DNA of 33,653 nt from DASYDU01 sp031403315. GTDB lineage: Bacteria; Planctomycetota; Planctomycetia; Pirellulales; Lacipirellulaceae. Both the position numbers and the translations under genes were made by a program. The stretch covers positions 1 to 33,653 of the forward strand of contig JANNTD010000355.1 of NCBI GenBank assembly GCA_031403315.1, in the 5' to 3' direction. A model generated the notes under the pieces. The model was not told the origin of the DNA. It worked only from the letters and a program-made list of their open reading frames with translations, and did no database searches. The stretch's first letter is position 1, and every line of letters begins with the position of its first letter. Below are positions 16,044-26,455 of this stretch, in pieces.

Positions 16044-17693
16044 ATGCTTGGCCAGGCGAAGTTCAGGCGGCTGCTGGTGCTCGGCGCAATCGTGAGCGCG
16101 ACGGCTCTTGTTGCCAGCCGCGCGCGCGGCGATCTCCTGGTTGCCGGTTACGAGGATCGACTACACGATCCGTTCTACGTCGGCGTCGACAAAGCCTTTA
16201 TCGGGGCGAGCTACAACTGGTCGGGCTATGGCCGCTGGGAGGATTCCTCGGCCACGGGCAGCAATTGGAAGCAAGTCACGATGATCTCGGACAACTACTT
16301 CCTCACCGCCAATCACAACAAGCCAAATCGCGGCGACGACCCCGCAGGCGTTGCACCGAAGGTGCGGTTCTATCGCACCACCGATCCGAACAGCGAATAT
16401 TGGGAATCGGAGATTGCCGTCGAAGCGGGCGCCTACAATGGCTCGCGGGTCGGTTCAACCGACCTGTGGGTCGGCAAGCTCGCCAACACGCCGCCGAGCT
16501 GGGTGACGCGGTATCCGCTCGCCAAACGACACGAAGCGACCAATTACCTGTCGTACACTGATAACGATCTCTTCATCTTCGGCCAGGATTCGCCGCGGAG
16601 CGCGACGAGTGCTCGCGTCGGTCGCAACGAAATCAATTCCGTGAGCTCATACGGCATTTATCAATGGAGCTATGATCCCACGGCGGGGCTCGGTGCCGAC
16701 GAAGCGCAAACACAAAGCGGCGACTCGGGCGGACCGAGCTTTTTTACAAGCGGAAAAACTTCTGTACTCGCGGGCATCCACTACCGCGTCAATCTCGACA
16801 CCGGTGTCGCGAAAAATCTGCAGCAGATCAGGGACTCTGTCGGCGAGCCGATTTCCGTGTCGACGGGACTGATCGGCGACTTGAATGGTGACTTTCGCGT
16901 TGATGTTTTGGACTTGGGTGTCTTTGCCGACAATTATGGGAAGCTCAGCGGCGCTCGATACAACGACGGCGATTTGACAGGCGATGGTGTTTCGGGTTTC
17001 AACGATTTCATTCTTTTCGCGCAAAATTACGGTCGAGAATTATTCGCCCCCACCGATTTCGACCAGGACGGCGACGTCGACGTCAACGATCTTGCCACGA
17101 TCGGTGGCAGTTGGCTGAAGTCGGTCATCACGCCGTATACCTTGGGCGACGCCAATGGCGATTCGTTCGTCGATTTCGCCGACGTTGAAGTCTTCGACCG
17201 CAACCAGTTCCGCGCCTATTTCGGCCCGCTCCCGGCCCCGCTCGCGCCAATCTCCGGCGACCTGACCGGCAACGGCATCGTCGACGGACTCGATATCAAT
17301 GTGGTCGCGCTCAATATCTATCAGTCCGTCGTGCCCGGCACGAACGGCGACGCCGACGGAAACGGCTACGTCGACGACGCCGATTCGGCCTACGTCACGG
17401 CCCGGTTCGGCGATTCGTTCGGCGACGTCAACGGCGATCACCAAGTCGGCCCGGCAGATTTTGTCGTGCTTGCCAACCATTGGAATCAAGTCGTTGTCGG
17501 CGGAAGGCTGCAAGGCGATTTGACCGGCGACGGCTGGGTGAATAGCTTCGATGCCCGCGCACTGTTCGACTGGTGGAGCCAGAAAGGCGGCACGTTTCCC
17601 GGCATGAAGGTGCCGGAACCGGCGTCCTTGTCGCTGGCTGCTGTGTCGGTCGCTAGCCTAATGTGTTGCTTCCGCCGACGTTCTACAGCCTAA
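16044..17693 (+). CDS. Trypsin-like serine protease with dockerin-type repeats and PEP-CTERM tail
   Basis: A 549-residue exported protein. After a signal peptide (about 1-29) comes a chymotrypsin-fold protease domain (about 45-275) with a plausible triad: H91 in FLTANHNK, D140 in STDLWVGKL and S228 in GDSGGP. The C-terminal half (about 278-520) holds about eight Ca2+-loop repeats of dockerin type, each starting near GDxNGD or GDLTGDG and continuing VDxxDxxxF. The end is VPEPAS, a hydrophobic helix and FRRRSTA. It is thus a secreted, probably surface-sorted endopeptidase with a long calcium-binding stalk. I chose ATG 16044 because GGAGG lies 6 nt before it; longer in-frame starts (16023 and a TTG at 15909) add residues in front of the signal peptide. 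It ends 11 nt before the convergent aroC gene. Confidence 0.85.
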   Translation: MLGQAKFRRLLVLGAIVSATALVASRARGDLLVAGYEDRLHDPFYVGVDKAFIGASYNWSGYGRWEDSSATGSNWKQVTMISDNYFLTANHNKPNRGDDPAGVAPKVRFYRTTDPNSEYWESEIAVEAGAYNGSRVGSTDLWVGKLANTPPSWVTRYPLAKRHEATNYLSYTDNDLFIFGQDSPRSATSARVGRNEINSVSSYGIYQWSYDPTAGLGADEAQTQSGDSGGPSFFTSGKTSVLAGIHYRVNLDTGVAKNLQQIRDSVGEPISVSTGLIGDLNGDFRVDVLDLGVFADNYGKLSGARYNDGDLTGDGVSGFNDFILFAQNYGRELFAPTDFDQDGDVDVNDLATIGGSWLKSVITPYTLGDANGDSFVDFADVEVFDRNQFRAYFGPLPAPLAPISGDLTGNGIVDGLDINVVALNIYQSVVPGTNGDADGNGYVDDADSAYVTARFGDSFGDVNGDHQVGPADFVVLANHWNQVVVGGRLQGDLTGDGWVNSFDARALFDWWSQKGGTFPGMKVPEPASLSLAAVSVASLMCCFRRRSTA

Positions 17694-17704
17694 CGTCCAG
17701 CGGC

Positions 17705-18844
17705 TTACTTCTCGCGGGCCATGTCGAGATACAGCTCGTAGCGGGCCTTCATTTCCCGCAGGCTGTCGCCGCCGAACTTGTCCACCACCGCACAAGCCAT
17801 CTCGAACGCGACGACGTTTTCGACGATCACGCTCGCCGCCGAGACGGCACAGACGTCGCTGCGTTCGTATTCGGCTACTTGCTTCTCTTTGGTGGCGAGA
17901 TTGATCGATTCGAGCGGCTTGGCGAGCGTGCTAATCGGCTTCTTGGCGGCGCGAATCACCAGCGGCTGGCCGTTGGTCATGCCGGCTTCGAGTCCGCCGG
18001 CGTTGTTCGTGGGGCGGACGTAGCCCAGGTTCGGCGTATCGCGTTGCGACTCGTCGAACTGGATCGGATCGTGGACCTTCGAGCCGCGTCGGCGGGCCGC
18101 TTCGAAGCCGAGGCCAATCTCGACCCCTTTGATCGCCTGCACGGCCATCACGGCCTGGGCCAGCCGGCCGTCGAGCTTGCGATCCCACTGGGCGTGGGTG
18201 CCGAGGCCGAAGGGGAGGCCGTCGACGCGGACTTCCATGATGCCGCCGAGCGTGTCGCCGTCCTTGCCGGCCGCGTCGATGAGCGCGCAGATCGCTGCAT
18301 CGCGGTCGAGATTGAGGCTGTAGACGGCGCTCGCGTCGCGAATTTCGCGGAGGCGGTGAAGCGGCGCGTCGGCCGGTTCGATCCGCTCGCCGCCGATTTC
18401 GACCACATAGCCAAACACCGAGATGCCGAACTCGGCGAGCAATTGCTTGGCAAGCGCACCGGCCGCAACTCGGACCGCCGTTTCGCGCGCCGATGCGCGT
18501 TCGAGCACGCCGCGGATCGAGCCCAGGTATTTCATGGCCCCGGTGAGGTCGCCGTGCCCGGGCCGCGGGCGGGCGAGGTCGTCCAGCCGCTCGAGCTTGT
18601 AGTCGCGGTTGACGACCTCGAGCACGATCGGGCTGCCAAGCGTGACGTTGTGCCAGATGCCGGTGCGAATATCGACCGTGTCGCTTTCGATCCGCTGCCG
18701 GCCGCCGCGTCCGTAGCCGCCTTGCCGCCGCTTCAGCTCGACGTTGATCGGCTCAACGTCGACCGTCACGCCGGCCGGGAAACCGTCCACCAGCGCGATG
18801 AGTGTTTTGCCGTGCGATTCGCCAGCGGTAAGGTAGCGGAGCAT
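17705..18844 (-). CDS. aroC: Chorismate synthase
   Basis: A 379-residue protein of normal length for the family. It catalyses the last shikimate-pathway step, 5-enolpyruvylshikimate-3-phosphate to chorismate, with reduced FMN as cofactor. Family signatures are clear: GESHG (8-12) near the N terminus, RPGHGD (about 93-98), the Arg-rich stretch RRGSKVHD, and the late Gly-rich GGLEAGMTNG. The start ATG 18844 is directly followed by the conserved LRYLTAGESHG. It lies 78 nt downstream of purC on the same strand and may be co-transcribed with it, although the two enzymes belong to different pathways. Confidence 0.97.
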   Translation of the reverse strand: MLRYLTAGESHGKTLIALVDGFPAGVTVDVEPINVELKRRQGGYGRGGRQRIESDTVDIRTGIWHNVTLGSPIVLEVVNRDYKLERLDDLARPRPGHGDLTGAMKYLGSIRGVLERASARETAVRVAAGALAKQLLAEFGISVFGYVVEIGGERIEPADAPLHRLREIRDASAVYSLNLDRDAAICALIDAAGKDGDTLGGIMEVRVDGLPFGLGTHAQWDRKLDGRLAQAVMAVQAIKGVEIGLGFEAARRRGSKVHDPIQFDESQRDTPNLGYVRPTNNAGGLEAGMTNGQPLVIRAAKKPISTLAKPLESINLATKEKQVAEYERSDVCAVSAASVIVENVVAFEMACAVVDKFGGDSLREMKARYELYLDMAREK

Positions 18845-18922
18845 GGAGAAAGGATACGGGATACAGGATTCAGTGTGCAGGGAAAGCCAGAGGGTGGCGC
18901 GTGGTTGCGACCTACATCTATT

Positions 18923-19813
<891 letters not shown>

Positions 19814-20158
19814 GGTGGGATCAGGTGGGTTATGGGTGTGGAATTTGCCCCGGACGGACGGTATGGCTGAATTGGAGGGTGGGTGAGCAGCTACCGGAAT
19901 CGAAAACCTACTCACAAAGTCACCGACTCACCTACTCATTTGCTCCGCCCCGAGTATAGCGATTCGCCGCCCACTCTCGCTATGGTTGTTCGCCGTTGGT
20001 GGGATGGCTAAAATGACGGGTTCGCGGTGCCGTGCGACGCGGCCGGTGTCCGATTGGTGGGCTGGTTTTTTCTTTCGATCGCGGTCGAAACAGCTCGCAC
20101 TCGCCGGACGACGAGTCAATCAGACAACGGCGGACACGCACCCTGGGTTTCGCTTGCC
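19814..20158. other. Divergent intergenic region between purC and the GH10-like gene
   Basis: About 345 nt without a gene. For the plus strand, TTGTTC (19986-19991), a 17-nt spacer and TAAAAT (20009-20014) form a weak promoter candidate. On the minus strand, TATACT (about 19955) is a possible -10 element for purC, with no good -35. Short ACTCAC/TACTCA repeats lie at about 19895-19935. Confidence 0.35.
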
Positions 20159-21640
20159 ATGGGCTTGATGCGGTTAACGGTTCACGATCGAGATCGCATT
20201 CCTGCCGGCGGCCTGGGGCAAGTCTACATGTGTGGCCAGGACGAGTTGCCCTGGTACGGCCGGGCCTACATGAGCGGCGCCCAGTTGATCGTCGAGCGGG
20301 CGGAGAGCGATTCGGGCTGCGCGTGGGTGCCGTGGCGGATCGACGGGCGGGGCGTGCTGCTGTTGGGCTCGTCGACGCTCATGGAGCGCGACAAGCCCTA
20401 TCGGCTCGAAGTCGAGCTCGCCCGCGGCACGATCAATCGCCTGCGGAATCAAATCGCCCATTGGGAGATGCTCGGGCTGGTGGTGCCGGACGATCTGCGG
20501 GACGAGGTGCTCACCGCAACGAGATATTTTTCCCGCGCCGCGACGATCGACGAACCGGAGCCAGCCGCCGAGAATGCCGAGCGGGCAATCGCCACGGCCG
20601 TCGATGCGATGGACCGCTCGGCGGCGATCTATGCCGAGCAGGCGATCGAGATGCGGCGTGCGAAGTCGAAAAAGCTGACCACGTGGTTCGGCGTGCAACT
20701 GGGCGATCAGATGCCGGCGGTGAACGTAGCGCGACAATTGTTGCCGTCGTTCAACATGGTGTCGGTGCCGCTCTCGTGGCGGTCGATCGAAGCCAGCGAG
20801 GGTCGCCGCCATTGGAAGCAAGCCGACGCCCAGATCGAATGGGGCAAAACAGCCGGCATGAAGGTCATGGGCGGGCCGCTGTTGGAGCTCGACGACCGCG
20901 GCGTTCCCGATTGGACGTATCTCTGGGAAGGTGATTTCGACAGCTTGATCGGCTTCATGCTCGATCATGTGACGACGGTCGTGAAGCGTTACCGTGGCAA
21001 GGTGCACCTCTGGCAAGTGGTGTCGCGGATGAGTCACGGCCGCGTGCTTGCGCTCACCGAGGACCAGCGGCTGCAGATCGCGGCCCAGGCGATCACCAAA
21101 GTCCGCGAGCTCGATCCAGCGACGCCGTTGATCGCGTCGTTCGACCAGCCGTGGGCCGAGTATCTGGCGACGGAACAACTCGACCTCGCGCCGCTGCATT
21201 TTGCCGACGCATTGGTGCGGGCGGACCTCGGACTCTCAGGCCTCGGGATCGAAATCACCGTCGGCTACCATCCGGGCGCGACGCCGCATCGCTCGTCGCA
21301 CGCATACAGCCGGCTCGTCGATACTTGGGGCCTGTTGGAGTTGCCGCTGATGGTGTCGCTGACGCTGCCCAGTTCCGCGGAGAAGGATCCGATGGCGAGC
21401 CCCAAGATTCAGGTGCTCTCGAGCGAAGCGAACGAAGTCACGCCCGCGTCGCAGGCCGCCTGGATCGAGCGACACGTGCCGCTGTTGTTGGCGAAATCGC
21501 CGGTCCAAGTGATTCTTTGGAACCAGCTCTCCGATGCCGTGCCGCACCACTATCCGCACGGGGGTGTATTCGACGCGCAGGATCAGCCGAAACCGGCGCT
21601 CGAGTCGCTGCGGAAGATTCGGCAACAGCTGCTAATGTAA
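20159..21640 (+). CDS. GH10-like protein, catalytic residues apparently lost
   Basis: A 493-residue protein with an N-terminal beta-rich part (about 1-110), a charged helical linker (about 110-165) and a C-terminal half resembling a glycoside hydrolase family 10 (xylanase) barrel. Visible landmarks are the early FGVQLGDQMP strand, the WKQADAQIEWGKTAGMKV segment and HLWQVVSRM. In active GH10 enzymes the last would read like WDVVNE with a catalytic Glu; here residue 290 is Arg. The segment expected to hold the nucleophile Glu reads LPLMVSLTLPSS and also lacks it. No signal peptide is seen. I infer a non-hydrolytic, cytoplasmic member used for binding or another reaction. ATG 20159 is the likely start; ATG 20168 is a close alternative and the ribosome site is weak. 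Its end overlaps the convergent STAS gene by 9 nt. Confidence 0.72.
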   Translation: MGLMRLTVHDRDRIPAGGLGQVYMCGQDELPWYGRAYMSGAQLIVERAESDSGCAWVPWRIDGRGVLLLGSSTLMERDKPYRLEVELARGTINRLRNQIAHWEMLGLVVPDDLRDEVLTATRYFSRAATIDEPEPAAENAERAIATAVDAMDRSAAIYAEQAIEMRRAKSKKLTTWFGVQLGDQMPAVNVARQLLPSFNMVSVPLSWRSIEASEGRRHWKQADAQIEWGKTAGMKVMGGPLLELDDRGVPDWTYLWEGDFDSLIGFMLDHVTTVVKRYRGKVHLWQVVSRMSHGRVLALTEDQRLQIAAQAITKVRELDPATPLIASFDQPWAEYLATEQLDLAPLHFADALVRADLGLSGLGIEITVGYHPGATPHRSSHAYSRLVDTWGLLELPLMVSLTLPSSAEKDPMASPKIQVLSSEANEVTPASQAAWIERHVPLLLAKSPVQVILWNQLSDAVPHHYPHGGVFDAQDQPKPALESLRKIRQQLLM

Positions 21641-22099
21641 GCTGGGCGTTCGCAGGGCAAAGGCGGCGGCCTGCATTTCGTCGCCGGCTGCCGAGCTCGA
21701 GAGCATCTCTTTGAGCTTTTCGTGCAGCGTTGCCGCGTCGCCGCCGAGCACGGCCTCTTGTCGCGTCGCGTAGTTCGGCAGCGCCGCGGCGAGTTGGCTG
21801 TCGCAGAGCTTCCGGACGCAGTCGTCCGACAATCCGCAAATTCGCAGCGAGCCGTCGCATTGGACGAGCCGCTCCTGCAGAATCACGAGTTGATCCACAA
21901 GATCGGCCGGCAACTGGCGCAATTCTTCCAGCTCCAAGACGAGCCGGTAGATGAAGTGCCGCGAGGCGATCGACCAAAGTTCATCGGCGATCTGCGCGAC
22001 GTCTTCGGCGAAATGCCGCATCGGCCGCAGCTTGATGAACAGCCAGTTCGGTCCCCGATCTACGCTGAGTCTAAAGCCTTCGAGTGCGTGCGTGACCAC
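21632..22099 (-). CDS. STAS-domain protein (anti-anti-sigma-like)
   Basis: A 155-residue protein resembling the STAS domain of anti-sigma-factor antagonists: strand FRLSVDRG and NWLFIKLRP, the helix before the LVLELEEL strand, and the late LRICGLSDDCVRKL. In classic members the loop after the second strand carries a phosphorylatable Ser (DSSGL); here the matching region reads RQLPADLVDQLV and has no Ser, so it is probably not regulated by the usual kinase switch. I chose GTG 22099 as start because GGAG sits 7 nt upstream and homology begins right after; the frame remains open to 22204. No anti-sigma factor is adjacent. Convergent with, and overlapping by 9 nt, the GH10-like gene. Confidence 0.68.
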   Translation of the reverse strand: MVTHALEGFRLSVDRGPNWLFIKLRPMRHFAEDVAQIADELWSIASRHFIYRLVLELEELRQLPADLVDQLVILQERLVQCDGSLRICGLSDDCVRKLCDSQLAAALPNYATRQEAVLGGDAATLHEKLKEMLSSSAAGDEMQAAAFALRTPSLH

Positions 22100-22437
22100 G
22101 TGAATGCTCCATCGGAGTGGCAGGCGTCGAGAGAATGTCCCTAGAAGAGTGTGGGCGACAACCGGCGCCCCGCCTGAAAGGCACCGCTCATCAGCCCCTT
22201 GCATCTTAGGCCGGTTTCAGGTCGCGCCGCAACGCGGCTTTACCGAATCTTTTTGCTTGAACGCCCGCCGACCGTGAGACGAAAGGTAGGACTTTAGATC
22301 GGCCATTCGCCGCGCCAACTGTGGCCCGTCTGGGCGCGTTTGCCATCCGCTGCCAGCACTGACGGCGGTGTGAGAAGAGCACGTTACGACGCATGACACC
22401 GGTGGCAATATTCAGCAGCCGCCAAACTCGGTCGCCG
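22100..22437 (-). other. Gene-free interval between alaS and the STAS gene
   Basis: About 340 nt without a supported gene. It contains a GC-rich inverted segment CGCGCC/GGCGCG (about 22310-22340) and no T-tract terminator that I could find for alaS. Confidence 0.35.
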
Positions 22438-25269
22438 TTACGCACCGAGCATCGCGCGGATGGTGCTCTTGGCAATTTGGAGTGCTTCCGGCAGTTTGGC
22501 GGGAAGCTTGCCGCCGGCCTGGGCAAGGTCGGGCCGCCCGCCGCCGCCGCCGCCCACCGCCTCGGCCACCGGGCGGATCCACTCGCCAGCACTCAGCTTG
22601 CGGGCCTGCAGGTCCTTGCTGATCCCGGCCACGAGCGTCACTTTGTCGTCGCCCGAGCGGCTCGCCAAGAGCACGGCCGAGGTCGGCGCCTTGCCGCGGA
22701 TCTGGTCGACGAGCTGCCGCATCAGGTTCGACTCGACGCCGGGAACTTCCGTGACGACCACCGTGACGCCGTCGACCTGCTCGGCCGACTCCAACAGAGA
22801 GTCGCCGTTGAGCGGGCCGGCGGCCTGGCGTTCGGTGAGTTGCTTTTCGGTGGCGGCGATGTCGGCCTGAATCGCGGCGATCCGTTCCGGCACCGCGAGC
22901 GGGGCGACCGAGAGCATCTTGGCCGCCTCCGAGAGAGCGTGTTTCACCTGTTCGTACTTTGCTTCGCCGAGGGCGGCGGCCTTCGCTGTGACCTTCGCAA
23001 CTTCGCTCCCACCGCCGCCGGCCACTTGCTTCTTGAGGTCGCGCGCGCGGGACTGGAGCGCGGTCACGGCCTGCGGAACTTCGAGGAGCGAAGCGCCGAG
23101 TTGCTTCGCGGCCTGTTCGAGCGTCGAGACCGTTTTCTTGACGTGTTCGGCCGCGCGGGTTCCAGTGAGTGCCGTGATCCGCCGCGTGCCGGCCGACACG
23201 CCTTCTTCCGCAAGAATCTCGAAGCAGGCGACTTCCTTGGTGTTGTCGAGGTGCGTGCCGCCGCAGAGCTCGCGGCTGAACGCTTTGTCGGGTGCCGGGC
23301 CCATCGAGACCATCCGCACGGGGTCGGGATACTTCTCGCCGAACAGCATCATCGCGCCCATCTGGCGGGCGTCGGCGAGCGGCAGGATTTCCCACTTCAC
23401 CGGCTCGCCCGCTTCCACGCGGCTCGCCACATCGCGCGAGATCGCTGTGAGTTGCTCGTGACTGACAGGGCTCAGGTTCGTGAAGTCGAACCGCAGCCAG
23501 TCATCATCAACTTTCGAGCCTTGCTGCTGGGCGTGGGAGCCGAGGTTCTTTTGCAGGGCGTAGTGCAGGATGTGCGTCGCGGAGTGGGCACGGCGGATGC
23601 CTGTGCGGCGCGCGACGTCGACGATCGCCTTCACCTTCGCGCCCTCGCGCAAGATGCCGCGCACGATGTGACCGACGTGGACGACGATCTGGCCATCCTT
23701 CTGCGTGTCGGTCACTTTGAACTCGAATCCGTCGCCGACGAGTTTTCCGGCGTCGCCCACCTGGCCGCCGCTCTCGCCGTAGAACGGTGTGCGATCCAAG
23801 ACGACGCGCACCGGGTTCGTGTGGCCGATCTCTTCCATCCTGTCGCAGAGGTGATCGTGCGGCGGCTCTCCAGCGATGATGCCCATCACGGTGGCGTCGG
23901 CCTCGGTCGCCGTGTAGCCAAGGAATTCGGTCGAGTGCAGCGCCTGCTTCAGAGAGTCGATCGGGCCTCTGGCGCCCATCACGGTGTGCTGCACCTTGCC
24001 CGAGACCTCGCCGTGCTCCTCCATCGCCACGTGGTAGCCCTGCCAATCGAACGCCAGATTGTGCTCCGCCGCGAGCGATTCGAATAGCTCGGGCGGCACG
24101 CCGTACGTCTGATACAGCTCGGCCGCGACCGCGCCGTTGACGGTCACGTGATTTTCGCGGCGCATCTCGCCAAACACGCGATCGATGTGGTTCAGACCGG
24201 CGTCGATCGTGCCGAAGAAGTTTGCCTCTTCCTTTTCGATGACGCTACTCACGCGCTTTACCGTCTCCGCCAACTCGGGGTAGGGTCGCTTCATCATCTC
24301 GGCCACCTTAGGCACCAGCTTGTGCAGGAACGGCTCGCGCAGGCCCATCTGATGGCCGTCGAGCACCGCCCGCCGCAACAGCCGCTTCACGACGTACTTT
24401 TCCTTGTTCGCGCCGGGATAGACGTTCTCGTGCACCGCGAACGTGCAGGCGCGGACGTGATCGGTGATCCGCCGCAGCCGCCGACCGTTGTCCGATTCGT
24501 ATTCGTACTTCGTGCCGCACACCTCGGCCGCCGCCAGCACGATCGGATAGAGAATGTCGATGTGATAATTGGTGGGCACGCCCTGCAGCGTGGCGGCCGT
24601 CCGCTCCAGGCCCATGCCGGTGTCGATGTTCTTCGAGGGCAGCGGCCGCAGGTTGTTCGGCGGATCGCCCACGCGATTGAACTGCGTGAACACCAGGTTC
24701 CAGATTTCGACGCTCTTGCCCTGGTCGGGATGGTAGTAGATTTCGCTGCACGGGCCGCAGACGCCGTCGGGACCCTGGCTCGGGGCACTCGCCGGCCAGA
24801 AATTTTCGTCCTCTTCGCAGCGCTCGATGCGGTCGGGTGTGAGCCCGACGTCCTTCGCCCAGAAGCCGGCCGCCTCATCGTCATCTTTGTAGACCGTCAC
24901 CGTGAGCCGCCCCGGCTCGATGCCGAGCCACTTCTTGTCGGTGAGAAACTCCCAGGCCCAGTTGATCGCGTCGCGTTTGAAGTAGTCGCCGAAGCTGAAG
25001 TTGCCGAGCATCTCGAAGAAGGTGTGGTGATACGCGGTGCGGCCGACGTTGTCGATGTCGCCCGTGCGGAGGCACTTCTGGCAAGTGGTGGCCCGCGTGA
25101 ACTCGAGCTTCACCTTGCCCAAAAAGTGGTCCTTGAACTGGTTCATGCCAGCGGGCGTGAACAGCACGGACGGATCCCAGGTGGGCACGAGCACGTCGCT
25201 TGGACAGCGCTTGTGCCCCTTGGTCTCGAAGAAAGCTAAGTACTTTTCTCGCAGGTCGTCAGTCTTCAT
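22438..25269 (-). CDS. alaS: Alanyl-tRNA synthetase
   Basis: A 943-residue enzyme, somewhat longer than the roughly 875 residues of the E. coli protein. It charges tRNA-Ala with alanine and edits mischarged Ser/Gly. The N-terminal class II core is clear (FFETKGHKRCPSDVLVP, then FTPAGMNQFKDHFLG; later HHTFFEMLGNFSFGDYF). The editing domain has its zinc-site motifs intact: HSATH (562-566) and CGGTH (669-673). The Gly-rich C-terminal domain follows (GGGGGGRPDLAQAGG near the end). ATG 25269 begins the conserved N terminus; no ribosome site is visible upstream. TATATT on the minus strand (25363-25368) is a possible -10 box. Two copies of GGATTCGGGAG (25277-25287, 25291-25301) lie just upstream. 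Confidence 0.98.
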   Translation of the reverse strand: MKTDDLREKYLAFFETKGHKRCPSDVLVPTWDPSVLFTPAGMNQFKDHFLGKVKLEFTRATTCQKCLRTGDIDNVGRTAYHHTFFEMLGNFSFGDYFKRDAINWAWEFLTDKKWLGIEPGRLTVTVYKDDDEAAGFWAKDVGLTPDRIERCEEDENFWPASAPSQGPDGVCGPCSEIYYHPDQGKSVEIWNLVFTQFNRVGDPPNNLRPLPSKNIDTGMGLERTAATLQGVPTNYHIDILYPIVLAAAEVCGTKYEYESDNGRRLRRITDHVRACTFAVHENVYPGANKEKYVVKRLLRRAVLDGHQMGLREPFLHKLVPKVAEMMKRPYPELAETVKRVSSVIEKEEANFFGTIDAGLNHIDRVFGEMRRENHVTVNGAVAAELYQTYGVPPELFESLAAEHNLAFDWQGYHVAMEEHGEVSGKVQHTVMGARGPIDSLKQALHSTEFLGYTATEADATVMGIIAGEPPHDHLCDRMEEIGHTNPVRVVLDRTPFYGESGGQVGDAGKLVGDGFEFKVTDTQKDGQIVVHVGHIVRGILREGAKVKAIVDVARRTGIRRAHSATHILHYALQKNLGSHAQQQGSKVDDDWLRFDFTNLSPVSHEQLTAISRDVASRVEAGEPVKWEILPLADARQMGAMMLFGEKYPDPVRMVSMGPAPDKAFSRELCGGTHLDNTKEVACFEILAEEGVSAGTRRITALTGTRAAEHVKKTVSTLEQAAKQLGASLLEVPQAVTALQSRARDLKKQVAGGGGSEVAKVTAKAAALGEAKYEQVKHALSEAAKMLSVAPLAVPERIAAIQADIAATEKQLTERQAAGPLNGDSLLESAEQVDGVTVVVTEVPGVESNLMRQLVDQIRGKAPTSAVLLASRSGDDKVTLVAGISKDLQARKLSAGEWIRPVAEAVGGGGGGRPDLAQAGGKLPAKLPEALQIAKSTIRAMLGA

Positions 25270-25428
25270 GGGCGGAGGATTCGGGAGTCAGGATTCGGGA
25301 GACAGGGAACAAATGCCGCTTGCGGTTTAGCTAAGAACCGGCAGTCTCCCTGGAAACCGCCCAATATACCGCGAATGCACCACGGACGGCAGGGCAACAA
25401 ACGGCGGCGCTAGGGCGTCAAATTGCAC

Positions 25429-26163
25429 TCAGAACCGCATCGACTCGCGCGACTTGCCCGCCGGCATCTTCACGAACACGAGAAAATACGAGTGGTTCTT
25501 GCGGGCGTGGGCCTGCTTCTTGAGCCGGCTCACCGCGGGCCGATTCCGCCGCACCACGACGAACAGGTCTTTCGTGTAGAAGCCGCTCGCCTCGTAGTGG
25601 TTGATGATTTCGACATGCGTGAGCCGCTGGCGGTTCGCGCTGACTTCGTCCTGGCATTTGACGATCAGCGTGCCGCCCGGCTTGAGCACGCGGTGTGCTT
25701 CGGCTCCGGCGCGAAAATACAGGTCGAGCACCGCCTCGTGATACTTAGGTCCGCCGCCGGTGCGCTCGCCATTCGAATAGTGTTCGCGGAAGGCCGCGTG
25801 CGTCGTACCGCCGGCGAGCTGCGAACTCGCGCGGCGGAACAGGCCTTCCATGTACGGCGGGTCCAACACGACGCAATCCAGCGAGGCGTCGTCATACGGC
25901 AACTGGCGGCAGTCGACGCCGGTTTTCAAATCGGTGGCCAGCAGTTGGTAGCGGCTCATGTCGACATTCTGCCAGAACACGCCCTTGCCAAAGGTGACGT
26001 CGGCGATCATCGCTCCGTCGGCCACGTGCAGCGCCAGCACTTCGGGGAACACGTCTGCGTTGCCGGCGACATGGGCGCTGAGTGTCACGTCGCTGGTGGC
26101 GATGCCGCCGGCGAGCCGCTTTTTCGGCTTTTTCGGTGCAATCAGACGCGGTGTCTTGGCCAT
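25429..26163 (-). CDS. Orphan DNA methyltransferase-like protein (DPPY motif)
   Basis: A 244-residue SAM-dependent methyltransferase. A basic N terminus (PKKPKKR) leads to the SAM-binding motif (DVTFGKGVFW, about 55-64) and then to the catalytic DPPY (101-104), which is typical of amino-methyltransferases acting on adenine N6 or cytosine N4. A later HRVLKPGGTLIVKCQD segment is standard for the fold. No restriction enzyme or specificity gene is adjacent, so it is a solitary enzyme; a role in RNA methylation cannot be excluded from the motif alone. ATG 26163 was chosen because a GAGGGA ribosome site precedes it and the longer frame (to 26406) is Pro-rich. It lies 159 nt upstream of alaS on the same strand. 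Confidence 0.78.
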   Translation of the reverse strand: MAKTPRLIAPKKPKKRLAGGIATSDVTLSAHVAGNADVFPEVLALHVADGAMIADVTFGKGVFWQNVDMSRYQLLATDLKTGVDCRQLPYDDASLDCVVLDPPYMEGLFRRASSQLAGGTTHAAFREHYSNGERTGGGPKYHEAVLDLYFRAGAEAHRVLKPGGTLIVKCQDEVSANRQRLTHVEIINHYEASGFYTKDLFVVVRRNRPAVSRLKKQAHARKNHSYFLVFVKMPAGKSRESMRF

Positions 26164-26264
26164 CGGCGAGTCCCTCGCTTCCTGCGGAACTCCCTGAATA
26201 TAGGCCGTTCCGCGCGACAAGGGCAGGGGCCGTTGATGTAGGCGTGGCGGAGGTGCCAATTTGC

Positions 26265-26294
26265 TTGCGGTCGGATTGGGCGGCGGATTACAAT
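26265..26294 (+). promoter_or_regulatory. Candidate promoter of the matrixin gene
   Basis: TTGCGG (26265-26270), 18-nt spacer, TACAAT (26289-26294), in the divergent gap between the methyltransferase and the protease genes. The leader would be about 155 nt. The -35 box is weak. Confidence 0.4.
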
Positions 26295-26455
26295 GAAATT
26301 GTCGTGGAGGATGCGAATTTTGCGACCTTCCGCCGCCTTTCTGACTCACTTCCGCCACGAGAATCCGACCTATTGACGCTCTTTTATCGCCGCAGCCTCT
26401 CCGCACGGCCTGTTGGTCGAATCTTTTATTCTCTTGGCATTTGGGAGTTTACTTC

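Noticed and set aside
22393..24087. A 564-codon plus-strand open frame opposite alaS
   Set aside because: Shadow of the alanyl-tRNA synthetase gene; composition is Arg/Ala/Val-rich as expected for antisense of GC-rich codons.
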